Shown here: positions 16,386 to 24,635 of the stretch, one piece after another
Position numbering within the stretch: the stretch's first letter is position 1
Layout: each line of letters begins with the position of its first letter
Assembly (NCBI GenBank): GCA_011090425.1
Contig: PHGD01000036.1
Coordinates: 1 to 52,208 of the forward strand
Length of the DNA stretch: 52,208 nt
From: Nitrospira sp. LK70
Lineage (GTDB): Bacteria > Nitrospirota > Nitrospiria > Nitrospirales > Nitrospiraceae
Reading direction: 5' to 3'
The notes under the pieces: generated by a model
Told to the model about the DNA's origin: nothing
Databases searched by the model: none
Seen by the model: only the letters and a program-made list of their open reading frames with translations
Position numbers and translations under genes: made by a program

Positions 16386-16877
16386 ATGCTCCGCAAATGT
16401 ATCAGAATTCTGATCGCCCTATTTATTTTTTTTCCGGTTGGCCAGTCCTCGGCCGCCCCTACTCAACGGCAGGACACGACCCGCCGATTATACGATCGCG
16501 TCATGGATGAATTTAAGCACCGCGACTATGAGGCAGCGATGGCAGGTTTCCGACTCTTCATCGAGCTGCATAGCCAATCCGCCTTGGCAGCCAATGCTCA
16601 ATATTGGATCGGAGAATGTCAATACCGGATGAGGCGATATCGAGACGCGCTCAAGTCGTTCTATGAAGTCGTGTCCAATTACCCGCTCAGCCCTAAATCG
16701 GCGGCTTCGACGCTGAAGCTCGGTCAGACATACACGAAACTGGGCGATCACGAGACGGCGCGACTCATGTTCGACCGAGTTGTGGATCAATACCCGGATA
16801 GCCCGGAAGCAGAAGTCGCTCGCAAAGTCATCGAGCCTATCCCAAGTGCCGAAGCCTCGACAATTCAATCGCCATAG
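16386..16877 (+). CDS. Periplasmic TPR protein resembling the CpoB/YbgF C-terminal domain
   Basis: A 163-residue protein with a signal peptide (IRILIALFIFFPVGQSSA) and three tetratricopeptide-type repeats, for example LYDRVMDEFKHRDYEAAMAG, ANAQYWIGECQYRMRRYRDAL and AASTLKLGQTYTKLGDHETA. This is the arrangement found in the C-terminal half of CpoB/YbgF, which coordinates Tol-Pal with cell-wall synthesis. The N-terminal coiled coil of true CpoB is absent, and no tol genes are adjacent, so the specific role is open. The ATG at 16386 follows GGAGGC. Confidence 0.78.
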   Translation: MLRKCIRILIALFIFFPVGQSSAAPTQRQDTTRRLYDRVMDEFKHRDYEAAMAGFRLFIELHSQSALAANAQYWIGECQYRMRRYRDALKSFYEVVSNYPLSPKSAASTLKLGQTYTKLGDHETARLMFDRVVDQYPDSPEAEVARKVIEPIPSAEASTIQSP

Positions 16878-16913
16878 GAACCCACATGTTCGATTACACC
16901 GACTCCGCCCTCG

Positions 16914-17420
16914 TCACTCCTCTGCAGTAATCCCCAATTGAACGGCGAGATCTGGTAACGAATAGTTCTTCTTCGACGACAGCTTCGTCAGCTTGATCCT
17001 CGCCGCCTCGAGCACCGACTCGATGACGTGCTGCCGTTCAATCTGATGAGGTTGGGAAGATTCATGCTCGATCTGCACGACCTGTTCGACGCGGCACGAC
17101 CCGGGATGGACCAAGACGAAATCGACTCGTTTGAGTGCGATCTGGCGCAAAACATCGGAACGCACCTTTGCCGCCGCTTCGACCTCGACGAAGGACCAGA
17201 GCGGCACCTGACTAAACACGAGGTAGCGCTCCTCGACGGCCATTTGCAGGAGGCTATACAACGCGACCTCCTCTTCCGCGAGCAAGCGGGCAGAACCGAT
17301 GGTGACACCGGAAGGAATGGCAAACGGCGATGCCTGTTTCTTTCTTCGACGGGCCCTCCTCAGATAGCCCCAAAGACCGATGCTCACTGCGATGACCGCA
17401 CTGGCCAAAAGAATTTTCAT
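16914..17420 (-). CDS. DUF2726-type membrane-anchored protein
   Basis: A 168-residue protein with an N-terminal membrane anchor (ILLASAVIAVSIGLWGYL), a basic stretch and then a domain that resembles DUF2726: LLAEEEVALYSLLQMAVEE, VFSQVPLWSFVEV and VDFVLVHPGSCRVEQVVQIE. The last fits the nuclease-like core seen in that family (D ... I-E), so nucleic-acid binding or cleavage is possible but not shown. It overlaps the end of anmK by 4 bp, downstream in the same operon. Confidence 0.65.
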   Translation of the reverse strand: MKILLASAVIAVSIGLWGYLRRARRRKKQASPFAIPSGVTIGSARLLAEEEVALYSLLQMAVEERYLVFSQVPLWSFVEVEAAAKVRSDVLRQIALKRVDFVLVHPGSCRVEQVVQIEHESSQPHQIERQHVIESVLEAARIKLTKLSSKKNYSLPDLAVQLGITAEE

Positions 17421-18616
17421 CTTGTCTTACTTCCGCCTTTGCGCGAGCGCAGCCGTTCATACCACCGTGGACCGTTTGGGACAATACATCCCAACAGCCT
17501 TGGGGATGCCGCCCCCGTGATCGATGGGACGTTCCCGCATTGTTCCATAACGGTCTGATACGCCAAGACGGCAAAAGCCACTGATTCCAGAGCCTTACTG
17601 TCCCAACCGTGCGCCTCAAATGGTGTGACCGGCACTGGCGCAAAGATGGCAGCCAAATGTCCCATGATCGCCCGGTTCCGGACACCGCCCCCACCCACGA
17701 TTACGTCATCGATCTCGCCCTTGATCCACCGCCTTGCAGTCCCAACCGCTTCGGCAGTCCAGCGGCTACAGGTGGCCAGAAGATCTTCGACCGATAACCG
17801 ACGTGTTTGTTGCCAGCTGAGCAATTCTTCAAGCATCTTCTCGCCGAACGCCTCACGACCGGTCGATTTTGGAGGTGCCTGGGAAAGATACGGATGGGCG
17901 AGAAGTTTGGCGAGCAATCTTGAATCGATCCGGCCTTTGGCCGCCAATCGCCCCTCACGATCCATCGAGGCCCGGCCATGCGTGATGCGGGACATGAGCC
18001 CATCGAGCACCATATTTGCCGGCCCCGTATCGAACGCGACGAGTTCGTCGGAGCCTGATCCGCGGGGAAGGTAGGTGACGTTGCTGATTCCTCCAAGGTT
18101 TACGATGAGCCGGGCGCGGCGCGGATGCCGAAACAGCAGCGCGTGGGCTCCTGGGGTAAGCGGCGCCCCTTGTCCGCCGGCCGCAATGTCGCGTGGGCGA
18201 AAATTCGCCACTGTGGTAATCCCGGTGCGTTCGGCGATTACGGCCGGCTCAGCGATCTGAAGGGTGGAGCGTATGGCTCCGACACCTGTATCTTTGATAC
18301 CATGAGGCAGATGGTGCACTGTTTGGCCGTGAGATCCGATCAGGTCTACATTTTCCGGAGATAATTGAGCCGACCGAATGACGCCTAAGGCGGCGTGGGC
18401 AAACCATTCGCCTAAGAGCGCATTCAGGTGGCAAATGTCCGTCACCGTTCCGGAGATCGATGCCGCGAGAATTTGCCGCTGCAGCGAGCGAGGGTATGGA
18501 AGCGAATGAAACGCGAGCATCCGGACGTGGAGACCTCCCTTCTGACGGACGATGGTGACTAACGCTGCATCGACTCCGTCCGCGGAAGTTCCTGACATCA
18601 ATCCGACAACGTTCAT
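17417..18616 (-). CDS. anmK: Anhydro-N-acetylmuramic acid kinase
   Basis: A 399-residue sugar kinase of the ASKHA fold that phosphorylates and opens 1,6-anhydroMurNAc during cell-wall recycling. Seen: GLMSGTSADGVDAALV at the start, IGSHGQTVHHLP near 95, TVANFRPRDIAAGGQGAPL near 135, NLGGISNVTYLP near 170, and VIVGGGGVRNRAIM near 305. Length is slightly above the ~370 residues common in proteobacteria. It begins at the ATG at 18616, divergent from znuA, and is followed in the same direction by the DUF2726 gene with a 4-bp overlap. Confidence 0.95.
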   Translation of the reverse strand: MNVVGLMSGTSADGVDAALVTIVRQKGGLHVRMLAFHSLPYPRSLQRQILAASISGTVTDICHLNALLGEWFAHAALGVIRSAQLSPENVDLIGSHGQTVHHLPHGIKDTGVGAIRSTLQIAEPAVIAERTGITTVANFRPRDIAAGGQGAPLTPGAHALLFRHPRRARLIVNLGGISNVTYLPRGSGSDELVAFDTGPANMVLDGLMSRITHGRASMDREGRLAAKGRIDSRLLAKLLAHPYLSQAPPKSTGREAFGEKMLEELLSWQQTRRLSVEDLLATCSRWTAEAVGTARRWIKGEIDDVIVGGGGVRNRAIMGHLAAIFAPVPVTPFEAHGWDSKALESVAFAVLAYQTVMEQCGNVPSITGAASPRLLGCIVPNGPRWYERLRSRKGGSKTR

Positions 18617-18765
18617 ATCCTGTATCCTTTCACCTGCCGCATGAATGCCCAGAGACCCACTGGTGTGCTACGCTAATCGAACTTTGGTGTGTGGTCAAGG
18701 ATTCGTATGGACAGGGCCTGTGACCGGTAGCGCTCCCATGATCTCGTTGACACCATCATACGCGG

Positions 18766-19716
18766 ATGATACCGTCCCCGCCGATGTTTCCGGTCAACCA
18801 CGTGCGGAAGTTGCCTGTCGTCTCTTTCCTCACAACGCTGGTCGGCCTCCTTCTCCCCTTTGGCATCATTACGGAGGCTCGCGACCCGATTCCAGTCGTG
18901 GTCACGATTCCCGTCCTGAAAGATCTGGCGGAGCAGGTCGGCGGCTCTCATGTACGGGTCACTTCTTTGTTGAGCGGCTACGAAAACGAGCATACCTATT
19001 CACCCAAGCCCACCGATCTGGTCGCAGTCCGGAAGGCCAGGCTGTTGTTGGAAATCGGCATGGGACTAGAGGTCTGGGTTTCATCCCTGGTGAAGAACGC
19101 GGGAGACCAATCGTTACGTGTGATCACGACATCCCAAGGGGTAGAACTGATTCGAGACGACACTGATGCTCATGAAGGGACGCATCGTCAAGGGGAAGCC
19201 GGGAATCCGCATGTTTGGCTGGACCCTAAAAATGTCGCCATCATGCTGCGCCATATCACCCAAGCCTTCATTGAAGTGGACCCAAGTCATACGGCTGAAT
19301 ACCAGGCCAATCAAGCGGCCTACCTCCGACGGCTGGGTCAGGTGCAAGAGGAACTGATCGAGCGTACTCAGCGGCTATCCGACCGGCGTTTCATCGCCCA
19401 TCATCCAGCATGGCCCTATTTGGCAAAACGATTCAGCTTTGACATCGTCGGCACGATTCAAACGCAGTCCGGCACAGAACCATCCGCCCTTCATCTACAG
19501 TCGCTCATTGAGAAGGTGAGAAAGGAGAAGATCAAGGTTGTCGTATCGGAGGTTCAACTCAGCCAGCGACTCCCGGAGCTACTGGCGAGGGAGACCAAGG
19601 CCCGCGTCGTCGTCTTGACGGCGATGCCGGGCGGTTTGGCGGGAACTGAGACCTACCTCGACATGCTTCGCTATGATGTGCTCCAATTGGCCGGTGCGTT
19701 GGAAACGACCTCGTAA
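18766..19716 (+). CDS. znuA: Zinc/manganese ABC transporter substrate-binding protein
   Basis: A 316-residue periplasmic metal-binding protein of the cluster A-I family. After a signal segment (VVSFLTTLVGLLLPFGII) the mature protein reads IPVVVTIPVLKDLAEQVGG. Metal ligands are visible as His in ENEHTYSPKPTD, His in NPHVWLDPKN and His in FIAHHPAWPYLAKRF, followed by an acidic residue in VVVSEVQLS. A short His/Asp loop, DDTDAHEGTHRQG, lies before the second ligand, much smaller than the loop of E. coli ZnuA. The metal could be Zn or Mn. The start could also be the ATG at 18784. First gene of a three-gene importer operon. Confidence 0.9.
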   Translation: MIPSPPMFPVNHVRKLPVVSFLTTLVGLLLPFGIITEARDPIPVVVTIPVLKDLAEQVGGSHVRVTSLLSGYENEHTYSPKPTDLVAVRKARLLLEIGMGLEVWVSSLVKNAGDQSLRVITTSQGVELIRDDTDAHEGTHRQGEAGNPHVWLDPKNVAIMLRHITQAFIEVDPSHTAEYQANQAAYLRRLGQVQEELIERTQRLSDRRFIAHHPAWPYLAKRFSFDIVGTIQTQSGTEPSALHLQSLIEKVRKEKIKVVVSEVQLSQRLPELLARETKARVVVLTAMPGGLAGTETYLDMLRYDVLQLAGALETTS

Positions 19717-19754
19717 CCGCTCTCAGCTTGGCGCCGGAAGGAGCTTCAGATTCC

Positions 19755-20546
19755 GTGTCTGATCCCCGCGAAGCAATCATCCGTTTCGATCATGCCTCCT
19801 TCGGATTTCCCGGGCTCATCGCGCTCAAAGACATTTCGTTGACTATCTATGAGGGCGAGTTCGTCGGAGTCATCGGCCCAAACGGATCAGGCAAGACGAC
19901 GCTTTGCCGCGCCGTACTGGGGCTTCTCGCTCCTGTAGAGGGCCATCTTCATATCTTCGACTGTGCCTGTGATGAGCTCCGCTGCCACCATCGCGCAAAA
20001 ATCGGCTACCTCCCCCAGAAAGGTGTCGTCGATCGGAATTTTCCGGTGACGGTCCTTGAAACGGTGATGATGGGTCGTTACGGAGCGCTGGGCCTGTTCA
20101 AACGCCCAGGAAGGAAGGATCGTGACATCGCGCTGGAGGCACTGGCTCAGGTCGGAATGGAATCTCACAAAGACAATGCTCTCGGGCACCTGTCCGGCGG
20201 CCAACAACAGCGCGTCTTCATCGCGAGGGCCCTGGCCCAGCAACCCAAAGTCCTGATATTAGATGAACCGACGACCGGTCTGGATCTCACCACCCAACAC
20301 AATGTTATTGAGCTAGTGCAACACCTTCACGACGAGCTCAAGCTAACGGTCCTGCTTATTACGCACGACATTAATATGATTCGCTCACGAGTGGATCGAA
20401 TGGTTCTTCTCAAAACCAGACTTTTCGCTGCTGCCTCCCCTGCGGAGGTTCTCAAACCGGAGATTCTTCACCAGGTGTACGGCAAAGACCTTGTTATTAC
20501 AGAGAACGATCTTGTCATCGTCGAAGATTACCACCATCACCACTAG
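19755..20546 (+). CDS. znuC: Zinc/manganese ABC transporter ATP-binding protein
   Basis: A 263-residue ABC ATPase. Walker A GPNGSGKTTLCRAV (near 40), signature LSGGQQQRVFIARAL (near 140) and Walker B VLILDEPTTGLDL (near 165) are all intact. It energises metal uptake together with the flanking permease and binding protein. I chose the GTG at 19755 because GGAAGGAG precedes it; the frame is open to a TTG at 19728. The C-terminus is DYHHHH, a His run that may bind the transported metal. It lies 38 bp after znuA and 16 bp before znuB. Confidence 0.92.
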   Translation: MSDPREAIIRFDHASFGFPGLIALKDISLTIYEGEFVGVIGPNGSGKTTLCRAVLGLLAPVEGHLHIFDCACDELRCHHRAKIGYLPQKGVVDRNFPVTVLETVMMGRYGALGLFKRPGRKDRDIALEALAQVGMESHKDNALGHLSGGQQQRVFIARALAQQPKVLILDEPTTGLDLTTQHNVIELVQHLHDELKLTVLLITHDINMIRSRVDRMVLLKTRLFAAASPAEVLKPEILHQVYGKDLVITENDLVIVEDYHHHH

Positions 20547-20562
20547 GAATTGACCTCAGGCC

Positions 20563-21393
20563 ATGTTGGATCTTCTCACCTATGACTTCATGCAACGCTC
20601 CCTTCTTGCCGCAGCGATGGTGGGTGGGCTCTGCTCCGTCATCGGGGTGTTCGTGGTATTGCGGGGGTTGGCATTCGTCGGCGCTGGGACGTCTCACGCC
20701 GCATTCGCGGGCGTGACACTCGGCTACTTGATGGGATGGCCGCCCTTGTTGCTCGCCATTGTGTTCGGACTTGCGACGGTCTGGATCACCGGATGGGTCG
20801 AAGAACGTGGCCGAATGAAACTGGACGTCTCAATCGGTATTCTCTATACGACGACCATGGCGCTGGCCATTCTCTTTATCGGATTGATGAAAACCTACAA
20901 TGCCGAGGTATACGGATTCTTATTCGGCAGCGTTCTATCGGTCACTCCCGAAGAGCTACGCATCATTGGAGCGTTGAGTGTTCTCGTGTTGGGCCTCCTG
21001 CTCCTGTTTGCAAAAGAACTCTATTTCATCGCCTTCGACCAAGAGATGGCTGAAGCGTCCGGCGTACCGGCCCGTCAGATATTTTTTCTCCTCCTGACGT
21101 TGGTCGCCTTGACGGTGGTGGTCTCCCTGAAAACCGTCGGAGCGATCTTGGTCTTTGCCATGATCCTGATTCCGGCCTCGACCGCCTACCAACTCACCCA
21201 TAGCCTCGCGGCACTGACCTTCTATTCCGCGGTAATCGGCATTCTGACCGCGGTAGCCGGTGTCCTGATGTCTGCTCTGTGGGATGTACCTTCCGGACCG
21301 GCTATTGTCTTACTGGCCACCACTCTATTTTTCATCTCGGTTTTCTTCTCGCCGAAACGTGTGCGACGGACGTGGCTCGTTCACCGTCGTTAG
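20563..21393 (+). CDS. znuB: Zinc/manganese ABC transporter permease
   Basis: A 276-residue inner-membrane protein with about eight hydrophobic segments, of the metal ABC-3 permease family. Typical features are SVIGVFVVLRGLAFVGAGTSHAAFAGVTLGYL near the N-terminus (here with the GxxxSHAAFAG coupling segment) and LKTVGAILVFAMILIPASTAY in the second half. It forms the channel of the ZnuABC-type importer. The ATG at 20563 is 16 bp from the end of znuC. No Zur or MntR gene lies near, and no clear operator was found upstream of znuA. Confidence 0.92.
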   Translation: MLDLLTYDFMQRSLLAAAMVGGLCSVIGVFVVLRGLAFVGAGTSHAAFAGVTLGYLMGWPPLLLAIVFGLATVWITGWVEERGRMKLDVSIGILYTTTMALAILFIGLMKTYNAEVYGFLFGSVLSVTPEELRIIGALSVLVLGLLLLFAKELYFIAFDQEMAEASGVPARQIFFLLLTLVALTVVVSLKTVGAILVFAMILIPASTAYQLTHSLAALTFYSAVIGILTAVAGVLMSALWDVPSGPAIVLLATTLFFISVFFSPKRVRRTWLVHRR

Positions 21394-21574
21394 GTAACTG
21401 TGGATAGCAAGTTAGCTTGCTCCGCTTTCTTGATAATGCTATGTCTATGCTGGCGCTCCCCACCGATGGGAATCGGCGGTAGGTTCTCGTTGCTCCAAGT
21501 ATAAGCGGATGCCGAAATCTATCAGTCAGTACCGACATGCGAGCGAAGCGGCCACATTCGAGAGGAGGAGTTTC

Positions 21575-22204
21575 ATGCGAAGGCGGGACCTGCGAGCTGG
21601 ATTGGTTGGATTGTTGGTCATCATTGCCGCAACAGTGATCTTCACTTCAAACAGCGTCTTGGCTGAAGGATTCGGGGGGATTGAAGCAGGAAAGTGGATA
21701 GTGGGTTATCGAGCAGGCTTCGCCCCGCTTACCCAACAGCTCACGGAGAATACCTCGACGTCAATAGGGCCACTGGTCAATTTTCAAGGTATGTACAGTC
21801 TCAATACCTGGTTTTTGGTCGGAATGATGCTTGAGTGGGAGCGGCACGGAGTCAGTGTAGAGCGAACTGACAGGGACTTGGGACATCAAGATACAGTATC
21901 TGTGCTTCCCACAATAGAACTACGTCCGGTGAAAGTAGGTCGGTTCACCCCGTATGTGAACATGAGCTTCGGCGTGAACATCAACAGTTTCGGTGAGGAT
22001 ACGGCTACTACCATCAGTCCCAGCAACAACTTCGCCTGGCGCTTAGGCTGGGGAGGCGATTACCGGTTCACTGAACGGTTCGCCTTCAACGTCGAATGGG
22101 CCTACAAACAAAACAACGGTCATGCGACCGTCAACGGAATCAGAAATGATGATTGGAATGCGTCCTCATTCGGCTTTCTCTTTGGCGGGAAGATGTTTTT
22201 CTAG
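21575..22204 (+). CDS. Outer-membrane beta-barrel protein
   Basis: A 209-residue exported protein. The ATG at 21575 has AGAGGAGGAG just upstream. The signal peptide (LVGLLVIIAATVIFTSNSVLA) is followed by alternating strands with aromatic girdles (WIVGYRAGFAPLTQQL, GRFTPYVNMSFGVNINSFG, FAFNVEWAYKQNNGH) and a terminal FGGKMFF, whose final Phe is the signal for outer-membrane insertion. It is likely an eight-stranded OmpA/OmpW-like porin. It stands 180 bp downstream of znuB and may be a separate unit. Confidence 0.8.
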   Translation: MRRRDLRAGLVGLLVIIAATVIFTSNSVLAEGFGGIEAGKWIVGYRAGFAPLTQQLTENTSTSIGPLVNFQGMYSLNTWFLVGMMLEWERHGVSVERTDRDLGHQDTVSVLPTIELRPVKVGRFTPYVNMSFGVNINSFGEDTATTISPSNNFAWRLGWGGDYRFTERFAFNVEWAYKQNNGHATVNGIRNDDWNASSFGFLFGGKMFF

Positions 22205-22226
22205 CTTGGTACCGCTGGTATTGTGA

Positions 22227-22257
22227 CCAACCTTTCTAGTGACTGCGGAAGGGTTGG
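22227..22257. terminator. Stem-loop after the outer-membrane protein gene
   Basis: CCAACCTTTC (22227-22236) pairs with GAAGGGTTGG (22248-22257), a 10-bp stem with one G-T pair and an 11-nt loop. It lies between convergent genes. No strong T-run follows. Confidence 0.4.
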
Positions 22258-22276
22258 CTACCCCCGAAAACAGTTC

Positions 22277-22708
22277 CTACCCCAGACGGCGATTTTTGCC
22301 CCGGCTCCACACCATGCCGGTCTGCTCCTTTGAGCTGAAGCCCAGTTTTTCATAAAAACCAGGACGCCTAGTACAGAGCCAAAAGAGCTCCACCCGCTTG
22401 AGGCGGGGGTGATTGAGAATGCGCTGCACGATCTCGGTCCCCACTCCCTGCCCCTGATACGCCTTGTCGACGATCACATCCCAGATCGTTGCACGGTAGA
22501 TGAAGTCTGTGAGTACGCGGCCGAACCCGATCAGCTGATTGCCATCCCAGGCACACAGGGTTAGATCGGTATGGCGTAGCATGTCCTTCGCATCATCGAA
22601 CGATCGGCTCTTGGCCCAAGGCGCCTGGTGAAACAGTTTGATGAGCTGACTTGCTTCGGGGAGTTCTTTAGACGAGTAGGTGACGGCGGACTTGAGGGTT
22701 GGAGGCAT
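22277..22708 (-). CDS. GNAT-family N-acetyltransferase
   Basis: A 143-residue acetyl-CoA-dependent transferase. The acetyl-CoA loop is visible as VIVDKAYQGQGVGTEIVQRIL (VDxxxQGxGxG), followed by the fourth strand VELFWLCTRRPGFYEKLGF that ends in the typical GFYEKLGF. The substrate is unknown. It is convergent with the outer-membrane protein gene. Confidence 0.85.
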   Translation of the reverse strand: MPPTLKSAVTYSSKELPEASQLIKLFHQAPWAKSRSFDDAKDMLRHTDLTLCAWDGNQLIGFGRVLTDFIYRATIWDVIVDKAYQGQGVGTEIVQRILNHPRLKRVELFWLCTRRPGFYEKLGFSSKEQTGMVWSRGKNRRLG

Positions 22709-22757
22709 CTTATACTAGAGTATCTCCCGAATTGTCATGGAGTGTACGGGGAAACCG

Positions 22758-22937
22758 ATGTCAACGCAAGTCCGAACCTGTCCAAAGTGTTCCCAGCTGA
22801 TGTGGCTGAAACCGGATGAGTACGAGGTGCTCGACGATGAAACCGTTCGAGCGAAGTGCCCTCACTGTGGGAGCGCTACGCGCTTCAAACTTGTCACCGT
22901 TGGCCAGAACGCGTTGGGACCCAAGATGGGCCACTAG
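22758..22937 (+). CDS. Small zinc-ribbon protein
   Basis: A 59-residue protein with two CxxC knuckles, TCPKCSQLM and KCPHCGSAT, about 28 residues apart, forming one zinc ribbon. The ATG at 22758 follows GGGGAAA and is preferred over an ATG at 22737. Nucleic acid or protein binding is likely; nothing more can be said. Confidence 0.65.
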   Translation: MSTQVRTCPKCSQLMWLKPDEYEVLDDETVRAKCPHCGSATRFKLVTVGQNALGPKMGH

Positions 22938-23027
22938 CCGCTTTCCTGAGTTTTCAGATGCGAGTTGTGAGTGACGGATTGAGCCTCCGAGAAACTAAGA
23001 ACTACGCCCTCAGCGCTCACAACTGGT

Positions 23028-23453
23028 TCATGACATGCCGCCGCCCGCACCATCCAACTCGGGCTGATTGCCCGGAAGGATCTTCTGTAACGCAGCTCGA
23101 TAGTCCTTGAGTCGCTTTTCATCCACTCGTCCGATCTCAATTTCCTTATCCCGCTGCATTCGTTCCAAGTGATCCAACGCCGAGAGAAGCGGCTGAACGG
23201 CCCCGAGGAGATTCCCGATTTCAAACGCCTCCAGAGATGACACCAACGATTCATTCAGCGACTTGTATGGGGTGCCGACACTCTGGCTTCGCGCACGTGA
23301 CACGATGGTTTCATAGCCATCCACCGCCTCGAATGAAGGTTTCACTCCCGAGGGTAGCGAGCTCAAGTGGACAATGGGCGGAAGCTTAGCGGCATAGGAC
23401 TTGAGATGGGACGTTAACCCTCCCACGGTATCAAGTACTTCGGTGGTCAGCAT
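23028..23453 (-). CDS. Hypothetical protein downstream of the pseudouridine synthase
   Basis: A 141-residue soluble protein, largely helical in the second half (GAVQPLLSALDHLERMQRDK, DEKRLKDYRAALQKIL), ending in a Gly-rich tail. No family recognised. It overlaps the end of the rluD-like gene by 7 bp, so it is co-transcribed with it. Confidence 0.6.
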   Translation of the reverse strand: MLTTEVLDTVGGLTSHLKSYAAKLPPIVHLSSLPSGVKPSFEAVDGYETIVSRARSQSVGTPYKSLNESLVSSLEAFEIGNLLGAVQPLLSALDHLERMQRDKEIEIGRVDEKRLKDYRAALQKILPGNQPELDGAGGGMS

Positions 23454-24451
23454 GCGTCCTCAGCAAGATGGAATTCTGCGGCTGATCCGCCCGCTCTACC
23501 ATGGGTGGCGAGTATCAGCTCTTCAAACGCATTCGTCACCGTCTCCATATCACCAGGAATCGGCCTCGTGAATTCCTCCGCTTTACCCGTCGTTGGATGA
23601 ACGAATCCCAGCGTCCTGGCATGGAGCATCACCCGAGGAATCACCACTTCATCGAGCGTACAGACCTTCCGTCCGCCGTACGTGTGATCCCCCAGAATGG
23701 GATGTCCCAAGGAAGCGAGGTGAACCCGAAGCTGGTGAGTCCGGCCTGTTCGGGGGTACAGCAGCACATGGGCAGCTGCTTTCCCATACCGCCGCCCCAC
23801 CACATACTCCGTCACAGATTCCTTAGGACTGGTCGTTCTCGGCGAAAATTTCTTCCGATCTTTGATGTCCCGGCCGATAGCCAGTTCGATCACTCCTCGG
23901 CCTTTCTTGGGAACGCCCCAGACCAAGGCTTCGTACACCCTGGTAATGGTATGGTGCTTGAATTGTGCCGCAAGCGCGCGGTGCACCCTGTCGGTCTTGG
24001 TGATGACCATGACGCCGGATGTTTCCTTGTCCAGTCGATGGACGAGACCGGGCCTCTCCTTCCCGCCGATGGTCGAGATCGTGCCGCCCGAGGTTTGGAA
24101 ATGATGGAGCAGCGCGTTCACCAGGGTTCCGGTCCAGTTCCCTGGAGCAGGATGGACGACGATGCCGGGCGGTTTATTCAAGACCAGCAGAGACTCATCC
24201 TCGAACAGCACGTCGAGAGGGATGGCCTCTCCCTTGATTGAAAGAGGCTCCGGCTTCGGGACATCCATGGTGATTCTATCGCCTGGTTTGATCTTGTGAC
24301 TCGCCTTCACCGCCTGATCGTTGATTCGAATGCGCCCCAGCTCGATCAGCCGCTGCAAGGCAGACCGCGAGATCTCCCGTTCTCGATTGGCGAGAAAGAG
24401 GTCCAGCCGTTTGGGCTGTTCTCCGGAAGTGATGATAAATTCTGTAATCAT
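23447..24451 (-). CDS. RluD/RluC-family 23S rRNA pseudouridine synthase
   Basis: A 334-residue RluA-family enzyme. The N-terminal S4 RNA-binding domain covers residues 1-70 (RLDLFLANREREISRSALQRLI). The catalytic domain shows GLVHRLDKETSGVMVITK, with Asp as the nucleophile, and RTGRTHQLRVHLASLGHPILGD. It isomerises uridines in the large ribosomal subunit, by analogy with RluD (1911/1915/1917). The start is the ATG at 24451; a TTG at 24457 would add two residues. Length and domain order are normal. Confidence 0.93.
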   Translation of the reverse strand: MITEFIITSGEQPKRLDLFLANREREISRSALQRLIELGRIRINDQAVKASHKIKPGDRITMDVPKPEPLSIKGEAIPLDVLFEDESLLVLNKPPGIVVHPAPGNWTGTLVNALLHHFQTSGGTISTIGGKERPGLVHRLDKETSGVMVITKTDRVHRALAAQFKHHTITRVYEALVWGVPKKGRGVIELAIGRDIKDRKKFSPRTTSPKESVTEYVVGRRYGKAAAHVLLYPRTGRTHQLRVHLASLGHPILGDHTYGGRKVCTLDEVVIPRVMLHARTLGFVHPTTGKAEEFTRPIPGDMETVTNAFEELILATHGRAGGSAAEFHLAEDAC

Positions 24452-24635
24452 GAGCAACCCACGCTACTAAAGTGCCCCGGTCAAATGCAATCGGCTATTG
24501 CCGGCGGTTTGCTTCCTTCGTAGCGGAGGGTCACAGTATCAACGCAACCCGGTCCGCTCAGCTCTGGCCTCTTTCAGCGGAGAGGTTGAAGCCAACGAGG
24601 GGTTTTGCTAGGGTGACTCCCCTGGGGTAACTCAC

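Noticed and set aside
18645..19166. A 173-codon plus-strand frame over the znuA start
   Set aside because: It overlaps the znuA reading frame, which carries the signal peptide and metal ligands; the alternative frame has no features.
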